A stretch of DNA of 12,250 nucleotides from Bacteroidota bacterium. GTDB lineage: Bacteria; Bacteroidota; Bacteroidia; Chitinophagales; Chitinophagaceae. The number at the start of each line of letters is the position of its first letter. Positions within the stretch are counted from its first letter, which is position 1. Shown here piece after piece: positions 1-7,176 of this stretch. The notes beneath the pieces were generated by a model that saw only the letters and a program-made list of their open reading frames with translations, had not been told where the DNA came from and did not search any database. The stretch is taken from assembly GCA_947441205.1 (NCBI GenBank), contig CANETM010000023.1, positions 1 through 12,250 of the forward strand, read 5' to 3'. Made by a program: the position numbers and the translations under genes.

Positions 1-477
1 ATACTTATTCATATCACCAAAAGGGAATTCTTGTTTATAATAACTAGCCAAACTCATGACAACTAATTGATCATCGGCTTTAAAATTAGTAAAGCTTTTT
101 ATGAATGGGTTCAAACTTACTCCATCTAAATAGTTGGTTCCTGAAACCACTTTCTGTAAACTAATTCCATATATCATTTTTTGATTTCGCTTACCATCCC
201 CTTCATATCGTAACCCTATAAAATATCCAGGCTTATATAAATTTTTATTATAATTACTTAAGTCATAAATGAATTTAGAACTATAACTGTTAAGGGATAT
301 AGTTTGTTTGCTAAAATTCATCCCGGCTGTTATATAAAGATTGTTTTCAACTAATTTCGAAAAAGTTGATTTCTTTTTTATTGGACTTGCAGATGGAAAT
401 TTGGTTTGTGAAAATATGGGGGTATGCGCTAAAAAGAGGCATATCAAAATGGAAAATTGAAGTACGTATTTATACAT
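1..477 (-). CDS. Secreted, probably envelope-associated protein of unknown function (3' end outside window)
   Basis: The reverse strand is open from an ATG at 477-475 to the left edge, giving 159 codons with no stop. The product starts MYKYVLQFSILICLFLAHTP and continues to a likely signal-peptidase site near residue 24 (IFSQ), so it is exported. After about residue 40 it alternates short polar and aromatic stretches (for example NLYITAGMNFSKQTISL and GYFIGLRYEG). That resembles strands of a Bacteroidota outer-membrane beta-barrel of the PorT/OmpA-barrel type. The barrel reading is inference, since too little of the protein is present to assign a family. It lies 108 nt downstream of the response regulator on the same strand, so it could be the last gene of that operon or have its own promoter. 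No Shine-Dalgarno sequence is seen, which is normal in this phylum. I do not recognise the gene. Confidence 0.72.
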   Translation of the reverse strand, partial: MYKYVLQFSILICLFLAHTPIFSQTKFPSASPIKKKSTFSKLVENNLYITAGMNFSKQTISLNSYSSKFIYDLSNYNKNLYKPGYFIGLRYEGDGKRNQKMIYGISLQKVVSGTNYLDGVSLNPFIKSFTNFKADDQLVVMSLASYYKQEFPFGDMNKY

Positions 478-537
478 AAAATATGAATTGGAGTTAGTTT
501 TTGTTATCAATTTCAATTCATACAAAATACGATGAAA

Positions 538-553
538 ATATACACTCGTATAT
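538..553. repeat. 6-bp inverted repeat with 4-nt loop between response regulator and downstream envelope gene
   Basis: ATATAC (538-543) and GTATAT (548-553) are perfect reverse complements around the loop ACTC. On the minus strand the hairpin lies 33 nt after the response-regulator stop codon and is followed by only three T residues. It could be a weak terminator or attenuator, or a small operator for the gene starting at 477. The stem is all A/T apart from one G-C pair, so its function is uncertain. Confidence 0.35.
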
Positions 554-585
554 AGGGCAAAAGCCTCAATTATGTAAAATAATTA

Positions 586-1176
586 TTATTTATTAAAATG
601 AGTAATAGCCCATTTCAGTAAACTATTATTATCATTAGGTAGGTTTAGCTTTTTAATGATATTGTAGCGATGGTTTCTTACTGTTTTTTCTGCAATAAAT
701 AATAAATCGGCAATTTCTTTACTCTTTTTTTGTTTTGCAATCAAATCTAAAATTTTATATTCAGATAAGCTCAATGATTCAATTAGCGTATCTTTTTTCA
801 TTTTATCAGTTAAAAATTTAAAGGCCATATTGACTGATACCTTAATTTGTTCTTCATTCCAAGGCTTAACGATATAATTAAATGGGTTGGTTAAATCAGC
901 AGATTCAACCATTTTCTGGTCACTAAATGCAGTAACATAAATGATTTCCAATTTAGGGAGCATCAATTTTGCTTCAATTGCAAAATCAATTCCAGTATCC
1001 CCATTTCCTAAATTTATATCACATATTGCCAGGTGAGGCTTGTATTTTTTTGCTGCATCAATGGCTTCTTTATGATTATGTGCAACAATGATGCTATAAC
1101 CTGCTGACTCTAAAATTTCTTGTAAATCAAGCGCTACAATAATTTCATCTTCAAGCAATAAAATTCTTTTTTCCAT
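586..1176 (-). CDS. LuxR/NarL-type response regulator (REC + HTH)
   Basis: This is a 196-residue DNA-binding response regulator. The receiver domain (about residues 3-120) has the acidic pocket E9-D10, the phospho-acceptor D53 (in LAICDINLG), T82 (in YVTAF) and K104 (in IVKPW). A LuxR-type helix-turn-helix follows (about 137-190), with SEYKILDLIA, KEIADLLFIAEKTVRNH and KKLNL. The residue after K104-P105 is W where F is more usual, which is a tolerated variant. Its ATG begins 3 nt after the kinase stop codon (TAA-ATC-ATG on the minus strand), so the two are surely co-transcribed and are a cognate pair. As a family, such regulators bind short inverted repeats as dimers once phosphorylated. The target is unknown, but the palindrome at 3281-3300 in front of the divergent surface-protein operon is a natural candidate (inference). 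Confidence 0.95.
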   Translation of the reverse strand: MEKRILLLEDEIIVALDLQEILESAGYSIIVAHNHKEAIDAAKKYKPHLAICDINLGNGDTGIDFAIEAKLMLPKLEIIYVTAFSDQKMVESADLTNPFNYIVKPWNEEQIKVSVNMAFKFLTDKMKKDTLIESLSLSEYKILDLIAKQKKSKEIADLLFIAEKTVRNHRYNIIKKLNLPNDNNSLLKWAITHFNK

Positions 1177-1179
1177 GAT

Positions 1180-3180
1180 TTATTCTTTATTAAATTTGAT
1201 ATGATGTTTCACGCCATTTATTTTTTCTAAGCTGTGCGTAGCTTTCAGTTGTAAACACATTAGTTTTATTAATTTCATTCCCAAGCTGTTTTCTTTAGTA
1301 TTTTCTTGCTTTATCCCGTTACCGTTGTCCTGAACTATAATTTCTGTATCATTCTCGTCACTCGAAATTTTGATAAGAATGTCTCCGTGTTCTTTGTTTT
1401 TAAAAGCATATTTAAATGAGTTAGAAACGGCTTCATTTACAATTAAGCCTATGGCTACTACTGTTTCAATAGGTAATTTTAAAGCATCATCAATGTCAAA
1501 TTTAACATCAATTTTTTGTTTATCTACTTTGTAAATTACCTCAAGGTGATTGGCTAAGGTTTTTATATAATTAAAAACTTCAACCATCTCAAAATCACCA
1601 CTATTGTATAAATTTTGGTGAACTAGGGCCATTGTTTGTATTCTATTTTGAATCGCTGATAAGGTTTCAATTGTATCGGCGTCTTTATTTCTTCTTTTTT
1701 GAAGATTTAATAGGCTATACATTACTTGCAAATTATTTTTCACCCTGTGGTGTAATTCTTTTAATAATATTTCATTGTGATTAAATTGCGCTTCGATTTT
1801 ATCTGAGTGTGCATTGATCATTACATTTTGAGCTTCAATTTTATTTTTAGATTTTGTATTGGCGATACTATTTAAATAAATGGCAGCACTCACTGTTATA
1901 GAAATAATTAGAAAAAATAATAGTATTAATAACAGCGTCTTTTGCTGGTTGTTTTGTTTATTGCTATCCATTAAGGATTGCTTGCTTTCTAAAAGTTCAC
2001 TTCGTCTGTTAGCTACTTCTAATTGTACAAGTAATAATATAGATTGATTTTTTTGAATATTATTGTATAGCGTGTCTCGATAATTATTATAATCATTATA
2101 ATACATTAAGGCAGAATCAATTTTATTTGATGCTTTATAGTAATCAGAGCTAGTTAATAAGTAATTTAATTTAATTTTTTTTGATATCTTTTCATGTAAT
2201 AATTGCTTTGAACTGTCTATGTATAATCTTGCTTCTTTTAAATTTTTAAAATGGATATAGCATTTGCTAAGCGCAAGCATTTTTTCAATTTTATTATCAG
2301 TGTTTTCATAACTATGTGATATATCGTATTTGAGAATGGTTATTACATTATTGTAATTTCCTTTTTCAATATTGCTAATTACAATTAGTCCCATAAAACA
2401 TGCTTCCCAGTATACTAATTTGTCATTACTATATTGCTTTGTATTGTTATTAACAATTATTGTATTTTTTGCCGCCTCCAAGCCAAGTTTATAGGTATGC
2501 TCTGCACTGTCATATTGCTTCATTTGCATATATAAATCTCCCAATAAAAAATAGTAATTTAACCGTTTTGTAGTGTATGCGGGTGGTATTTTTTCAAAAT
2601 GCAATAAGTCCTTTTTGGCAGCTTCAAAAAGCCCGCAATCTTTGTATATTTCCCAATAATTATTTATGAAACGATTACTAATACGTTCTTTTCTAATATT
2701 AATTGCATTTTCTATATCATTTGATGCTCGATATTCCTCCTCTAATTTTATAAGTACTTGTTCTAATTGCCTCTTGTTTAATTTACTCTTGTTTTTATAA
2801 ATATTTTTTAGCAAGGGTAGTCCTTTATTAAATTTTGTTTCTGAATGATAAATATAACTTAAGGGTATACTTAATTGAAAGGCTAATTCATTTTCTTTTC
2901 TTTTTAATGCAGTAAAATAAACATCTTCAAATTTCTTTTCCCATACTTCAATTTTAAAGGGGTCAATTACATAGTCAGCTGAATTGTTTATACTGTCCCA
3001 AAGCTTCATTAAATTAATCCCCTTCGCATCAATTTGATTTTGATTATTATTTTGCCAGCTTGCATATATATTACTGTATTTAAATATTAACAATAACAGT
3101 AAAAGGTGATATGCTTTTTTTCTATTCATTTTGAATTTATCACGTGCAATGTATCTATAATAACTTGTATAAAATTTCAC
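1180..3180 (-). CDS. Membrane sensor histidine kinase, TPR-like sensor region plus HisKA_2/HATPase core
   Basis: The 666-residue protein has an N-terminal hydrophobic segment (about 24-40, signal peptide or anchor). A long helical region (about 85-400) holds TPR-like units, for example around 209-238, 303-328 and 338-369. A short coiled stretch leads to one transmembrane helix (about 415-437). The cytoplasmic kinase core has the HisKA_2 H-box ELHHRVKNNLQ with phospho-acceptor H478. Its ATPase has the N-box NEAVSNSFKYAF (582-593), G1 box DNGNGI (618-623) and a short G2 box SLGMKL (632-637). All catalytic motifs are present, so the kinase should be active. The region between the first hydrophobic segment and the membrane helix probably faces the periplasm; its ligand is unknown. 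M18 (ATG at 3129-3127) gives a textbook signal peptide (MNRKKAYHLLLLLLIF) and may be the true start; the longer frame adds 17 polar residues. It partners the regulator immediately downstream. Confidence 0.94.
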   Translation of the reverse strand: MKFYTSYYRYIARDKFKMNRKKAYHLLLLLLIFKYSNIYASWQNNNQNQIDAKGINLMKLWDSINNSADYVIDPFKIEVWEKKFEDVYFTALKRKENELAFQLSIPLSYIYHSETKFNKGLPLLKNIYKNKSKLNKRQLEQVLIKLEEEYRASNDIENAINIRKERISNRFINNYWEIYKDCGLFEAAKKDLLHFEKIPPAYTTKRLNYYFLLGDLYMQMKQYDSAEHTYKLGLEAAKNTIIVNNNTKQYSNDKLVYWEACFMGLIVISNIEKGNYNNVITILKYDISHSYENTDNKIEKMLALSKCYIHFKNLKEARLYIDSSKQLLHEKISKKIKLNYLLTSSDYYKASNKIDSALMYYNDYNNYRDTLYNNIQKNQSILLLVQLEVANRRSELLESKQSLMDSNKQNNQQKTLLLILLFFLIISITVSAAIYLNSIANTKSKNKIEAQNVMINAHSDKIEAQFNHNEILLKELHHRVKNNLQVMYSLLNLQKRRNKDADTIETLSAIQNRIQTMALVHQNLYNSGDFEMVEVFNYIKTLANHLEVIYKVDKQKIDVKFDIDDALKLPIETVVAIGLIVNEAVSNSFKYAFKNKEHGDILIKISSDENDTEIIVQDNGNGIKQENTKENSLGMKLIKLMCLQLKATHSLEKINGVKHHIKFNKE

Positions 3181-3249
3181 TTACCATCCTGGTGACTGCT
3201 TATAGAAACTGTATAGAATAGCTTCAATTCAATGTGGTAAAGGTTAATA

Positions 3250-3277
3250 TTGAATTTTATCATATATAATAGTTTTG
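3250..3277 (+). promoter_or_regulatory. Candidate Bacteroidota-type promoter for the surface-protein operon
   Basis: TAGTTTTG at 3270-3277 matches the TAnnTTTG -7 consensus of Bacteroidota primary sigma factors. A TTG at 3250-3252 lies 17 nt upstream as a possible -33 element, slightly closer than usual. Transcription would start near 3282 and give a leader of about 90 nt before the ATG at 3375. This assignment is from consensus only. I found no matching element on the minus strand for the kinase operon. Confidence 0.45.
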
Positions 3278-3280
3278 TAA

Positions 3281-3308
3281 AATGAGGCTTAAGACTCATT
3301 GCTCATTG
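3281..3308. promoter_or_regulatory. Palindrome AATGAG-N8-CTCATT with an extra half-site; candidate operator
   Basis: Bases 3281-3300 form a near-perfect 20-bp palindrome. The outer arms AATGAG (3281-3286) and CTCATT (3295-3300) are exact complements, and the centre CTTAAG (3288-3293) is itself palindromic, with a single mismatched pair (3287/3294). The right half is repeated in tandem: CTCATTG at 3295-3301 and again at 3302-3308. It begins 3 nt after the candidate -7 box, so a bound protein would overlap the transcription start. A dimeric LuxR-type regulator is a plausible ligand, and one is encoded divergently. The arms could also form a 6-bp hairpin in the 5' leader of the mRNA. Confidence 0.5.
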
Positions 3309-3374
3309 ATGTTATATTTAGTTTATTTGTTATTCGGGATTAATAATTCATTTAACCCTTTATAATAAAAAGCA

Positions 3375-6300
3375 ATGTTATCTAAAACTCATCATAAACA
3401 CCTTATTTACATATTGCTCACAATACTTTTTTTTAGTTCCTTAAATTCTTTATCAGCTCAAATGTCAAACGCTGGAATTAATTTTCAAGCAGTGGCTAGG
3501 GATAAAGAGCAAAATGCAGCAAACAATAGAAAGATTTATGTTAAGTGTACAATAGAAAATAGTTTAACTAATCCAATTGTTATTTATGGTGAGAACCATA
3601 ATGTCAATACTAATGAATTTGGGATATTTAATTTAGTAATAGGAAAAGGGGTTCGCTTCATGGGAGCAAAAGATATTTATGCTATTGATTGGGCAAAAGG
3701 AAATTACTTTTTTCATTTAAAAATTTCCATCACACCTGTTGCACCTGATTTAAATTGGGACTATAATAAAGAGTGGATTGATTTAGGTGCTGTTGAATTT
3801 GGAGTTGTTCCTTATGCCATCCAATCCTTGTCTTCTAATGCTGCAGGGTTAGATACAGCTATTTTAAATGCCAAACTGAATATTTCTGATACTGCTAAAA
3901 TGTTATTACCTTATCAAAAAGCAATACTAATTGGGGATAGTTCAAAATATATAACTCCTTATCAATTCACGCTTAAAGTATTTGACACAAATAGTTTATC
4001 TAATAGAATTAATGTGAAATTGTCTAAGTCAGATACTTTGTATTTATCTAAAAGAATTGACTCAAAAATTGCAATTGCTGATTCTACAATTTATGTTACG
4101 CCATATCAATTAACATTACAAAAAATAGATACAACCAATATTTCCAATAGGATTAACCTCAAGCTTACTATTTTAGATACTGCAAACATGCTAAGTAATA
4201 GATTTGCAAGGGATACTTTTTTCTTATCTAATAGAATCAATTTGAAAGAAGATATTGCTAATAAATCAATTGATGTTAGTTTGGTTGGTGATTTTAATGA
4301 TATAAAGTACCCATCCGTAAAAGCCATTAAAACCTATGTTGACGCCGCATTAATTTCTGGTGCGCCTGATGCAACTACTATTAATAAAGGTATTTTAATG
4401 TTAAACGGAGATTTAACTGGAACAGCAACTAGTCCTTTAGTTGCCCTTAACGCCATTTCTACCAATAAATTACAAGATGCTGCAATTACCGATGCTAAAT
4501 TAGCGAATGGTATTAGTTCATCTAAAGTGGGACTTGGCAATGTATCAAATCATGCTCAATTATATAGTTTAAATGGATTGACTGCACAGATTCAAAACTT
4601 AACAATTCCTGGTTCAATTGGTTTATCTCCTAATTGGACATCAGTGGGCGCAAATCATACTTTAAATATTCCATTAGCTTCTGCAAGTTCAGTTACTGCT
4701 GGTTTAATTAGTAAAACGGACTACGATCGATTTACTAGTTCCTACACGAATACCATTAATAGTTTAACTACATTAGGAAATAATGGTACTGCAACATTAA
4801 ACAGTAATATTTTAAATATTCCTGCTTACACGCTTGTTGGACTAGCGGGTAATGTAAATGCCAATAGTGTTTTTGCAGGACCTTTAACTGGAGCTGCTGG
4901 TGTTGCTGGATTTAGAAGTTTAGTCTCAGCTGATATTCCTAATAATGGAGCAAATACAAGTGGTAATGCAGCTACAGCGACTAAATTATTAACAGCGCGA
5001 AACATTAACAATGTGTCGTTTGATGGTACAGCTGATATTTCAATAGCTGCTAATACGACCAACCCACTTAATTTTATTGCAACAGGTTTAGGCGTTATTG
5101 CAGGTAATAGTTTTAACGGTGCTGTTAATACTGATATTTCTTATAACAGTGTTGGTGCTGCTCCAACAATTGGTTCAACAAGTATTACTACCTTAGGTAA
5201 CATTTCAACAGGAACATGGGCTGCCAATATTATTGGTGCAAATTTCGGAGGCGCTGGTTCCAATAATGGAATACTAAGAGCTAATGGGTCAGGTGTTGTA
5301 TCAGTGGCTACTGCTGGTACTGATTTTCAAACGCCTTTAATTTTTTTAAGCCCTTTAGTAAATACATCAAATACCATATCTATTCCACAAGCAAATGGGT
5401 TTAATAATGGCTATTTATCAAATGCAGACTGGACAATATTTAATAATAAAATTGATTTAACAGAAAAGGGAATTCAAAATGGGGTAGCAACCTTGGATGT
5501 AAATGGAAAGATCCCTGCTTCACAAATTCCTTCTATATCATTTTCAAGCGGCTATGTGGTAACTAGTCAATCTGCAATGTTAGGACTTTCAGTAGCTGTT
5601 GTAGGAAGTATCGCAATTAGAACCGATAATAGTAAAAACTATGTATTAAGTGGTTTGCCAGCTACCACATTATCCAATTGGCTTGAGTTATTAATGCCAG
5701 CATCCATTTCATCCGTTAATGGTCATACTGAAAGTAGTTTTACCTTAATTACCACTGAAATTCCAGAAGGAACTAATTTATATTATACAACGACTAGGGC
5801 TCGAAATGCTATTAGTGCAAACAGTCCATTAACTTATTCAGCAAGTACGGGTATCTTTTCTATTCCTGCTGCATCAACATCTGCTTCAGGTTATTTAACA
5901 ACAGCGGATTGGAATGTTTTTAATAATAAAATTGGAGCATTTGGTACTCAAACTGCAAATACTTTTTATGCAGGGCCTAGTACTGGTGTAAATGCCACTC
6001 CTTCCTTTAGAACAATTGCTGTAACTGATGTACCTACTTTAAATCAAAATACCACAGGCAATGCAGCTACTGCCACTAAACTAGCTGCAACAAAAACAAT
6101 TAATGGTGTGCCTTTTGATGGTTCGGCAAACATTACCATCTTTTCAAATGTGCCTAGTCCAATTACATTTGATGATAGTGGGTTAGGAGGAATCACGACT
6201 ACTACTTTTAATGGGTCTGTTGCTAAAACAATTTCATACAATACTATTGGTGCTGCACCAGCGGTTGGTTCTACTGCAATAATTACATTAGGTTCCATTA

Positions 6301-7175
6301 CAACAGGTACTTGGTTAGGTACTGTTATCGACGCGAATCATGGCGGTGCAGGTAATATTAATGGTATTTTAAAAGCAAATGGTTCAGGTGTTGTTTCAGC
6401 TGCAAGTTTGGGTGTAGATTTTGAAAATCCTTTAACATTTAATACACCATTATCAAGAACATCGAATGCCATTTCAATGAGTGCGGCAACAACAAGTTCA
6501 AGTGGTTATTTAACTTCAACCGATTGGAATTTATTTAATTCAAAACAATCTTCTGTTGTTGCAGGATTGGGTGTTACGGTTAGTGGGGGTAATACGGTTT
6601 CAATTGGACAGTCAGTAGCAACAACAGCCTCTCCAACTTTTAGTACGATAACCTTGTCTGGACTCAATGTTGCTGGACTAGTTACGAATACTGCAGGTGG
6701 TGTTTTAAGCACTACATCAACAACAGGAACAGGTAGTATTGTAAGGTCCATTAGTCCAACTTTAGTGACACCTATTTTGGGGGATGCTACTGCAACAAGT
6801 ATCAATGCAGGAACAATTTCATCAACAAGTATTATTGTCTCAGGTGATGTTACAGCAAAGCGATTTAAATTAACGATGCCAACTACAATTACTGCAGCAG
6901 CTACCACAAATATTGATTTAAGTGGAGGAAATATATTTACGGTTAATATGGGTTTAAATATTACAACCTTAAATTTAACTAATCCGGTTGTAGGTACTTA
7001 TTTATTTAAATTTGTACAAGACGCTACTGGAACTAGAGATGTCACTTTCCCTGTAGCATGGAAATGGGCAGGAGGTGTAAGTCCAAGTTTAACCAATACT
7101 GCTAATAAAATTGATATAGTGACTTTGATATATGATGGTACTAATTATTATACAACAATTGTTCAAAATTTTTAA
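3375..7175 (+). CDS. Giant secreted repeat protein built of phage-tail-fibre-like modules (putative adhesin/surface fibre)
   Basis: The 1266-residue protein starts with a signal peptide (hydrophobic 9-27, cleavage near SLSAQ). Residues 31-150 are an N-terminal domain (GINFQAVARD, then TNEFGIFNLVIGKG) that I recognise from other secreted Bacteroidota proteins. A Ser/Asn-rich linker with repeated SNRINxK (about 190-300) follows. From about 310 to the end come modules typical of phage tail fibres: YPSVKAIKTYVDAAL, KVGLGNVSN, TSGNAATATKLL and QNTTGNAATATKLAATKTIN, GVATLDVNGKIPASQIP, EGTNLYYTTTRARNAI, GTGSIVRSISPTLVTP, and a C-terminal domain ending TIVQNF. The motif G-[YL]-L/I-x3-D-[WY]-x2-F occurs four times (443, 679, 839, 1044). 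A 198-residue block is duplicated (496-693 and 861-1058). There is no enzyme motif, transmembrane anchor or recognisable type IX sorting domain. The likely role is a long surface or released fibre for adhesion. The module family is clear; the function is inference. Confidence 0.88.
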   Translation: MLSKTHHKHLIYILLTILFFSSLNSLSAQMSNAGINFQAVARDKEQNAANNRKIYVKCTIENSLTNPIVIYGENHNVNTNEFGIFNLVIGKGVRFMGAKDIYAIDWAKGNYFFHLKISITPVAPDLNWDYNKEWIDLGAVEFGVVPYAIQSLSSNAAGLDTAILNAKLNISDTAKMLLPYQKAILIGDSSKYITPYQFTLKVFDTNSLSNRINVKLSKSDTLYLSKRIDSKIAIADSTIYVTPYQLTLQKIDTTNISNRINLKLTILDTANMLSNRFARDTFFLSNRINLKEDIANKSIDVSLVGDFNDIKYPSVKAIKTYVDAALISGAPDATTINKGILMLNGDLTGTATSPLVALNAISTNKLQDAAITDAKLANGISSSKVGLGNVSNHAQLYSLNGLTAQIQNLTIPGSIGLSPNWTSVGANHTLNIPLASASSVTAGLISKTDYDRFTSSYTNTINSLTTLGNNGTATLNSNILNIPAYTLVGLAGNVNANSVFAGPLTGAAGVAGFRSLVSADIPNNGANTSGNAATATKLLTARNINNVSFDGTADISIAANTTNPLNFIATGLGVIAGNSFNGAVNTDISYNSVGAAPTIGSTSITTLGNISTGTWAANIIGANFGGAGSNNGILRANGSGVVSVATAGTDFQTPLIFLSPLVNTSNTISIPQANGFNNGYLSNADWTIFNNKIDLTEKGIQNGVATLDVNGKIPASQIPSISFSSGYVVTSQSAMLGLSVAVVGSIAIRTDNSKNYVLSGLPATTLSNWLELLMPASISSVNGHTESSFTLITTEIPEGTNLYYTTTRARNAISANSPLTYSASTGIFSIPAASTSASGYLTTADWNVFNNKIGAFGTQTANTFYAGPSTGVNATPSFRTIAVTDVPTLNQNTTGNAATATKLAATKTINGVPFDGSANITIFSNVPSPITFDDSGLGGITTTTFNGSVAKTISYNTIGAAPAVGSTAIITLGSITTGTWLGTVIDANHGGAGNINGILKANGSGVVSAASLGVDFENPLTFNTPLSRTSNAISMSAATTSSSGYLTSTDWNLFNSKQSSVVAGLGVTVSGGNTVSIGQSVATTASPTFSTITLSGLNVAGLVTNTAGGVLSTTSTTGTGSIVRSISPTLVTPILGDATATSINAGTISSTSIIVSGDVTAKRFKLTMPTTITAAATTNIDLSGGNIFTVNMGLNITTLNLTNPVVGTYLFKFVQDATGTRDVTFPVAWKWAGGVSPSLTNTANKIDIVTLIYDGTNYYTTIVQNF
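3948..4166 (+). repeat. 48-codon tandem repeat in the fibre linker (TPYQ...SNRINxK)
   Basis: Residues 192-216 and 240-264 of the large fibre protein align without gaps at a 48-residue offset (YITPYQFTLKVFDTNSLSNR against YVTPYQLTLQKIDTTNISNR). Further partial copies of the SNRIN core lie at 224-231 (LSKRIDSK), 273-279 (LSNRFAR) and 284-291 (LSNRINLK). The pattern suggests a short repeated structural segment between the N-terminal domain and the fibre modules. Confidence 0.7.
4860..5453 (+). repeat. Copy 1 of a 198-codon internal duplication
   Basis: Residues 496-693 of the fibre protein. It runs from ANSVFAGP through TSGNAATATK, SYNSVGAAP, STGTW and ANGSGVVS to YLSNADWTIFNNKI. It aligns without a single gap to residues 861-1058, with about 103 of 198 positions identical by hand count. 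Confidence 0.85.
5955..6548 (+). repeat. Copy 2 of a 198-codon internal duplication
   Basis: Residues 861-1058 of the fibre protein, from ANTFYAGP to YLTSTDWNLFNSKQ. It lies exactly 365 codons after copy 1 at every anchor checked (AGP, GNAATATK, SYN, GTW, ANGSGVVS, DW). This copy is the closer match to the usual phage tail-fibre wording (NQNTTGNAATATKL, then INGVPFDGSANITI). Confidence 0.85.
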
Positions 7176-7176
7176 G

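Noticed and set aside
4860..6548. Repeats considered as a CRISPR array or transposon copies
   Set aside because: The repeats are long, diverged, in frame and coding; there are no short identical repeats with unique spacers, no terminal inverted repeats and no transposase.
4106..6907. Several minus-strand open frames of 68-133 codons inside the large fibre gene
   Set aside because: Their products are V/A/P/L-rich complements of the Thr/Ser/Ala/Asn-rich repeats, with no domain or signal. They are antisense shadows of the plus-strand gene.
7132..7176. Upstream ATG extending the FISUMP gene into the fibre gene
   Set aside because: It would add 15 residues before a normal signal peptide and overlap the fibre gene by 44 nt; the ATG at 7177 fits better.
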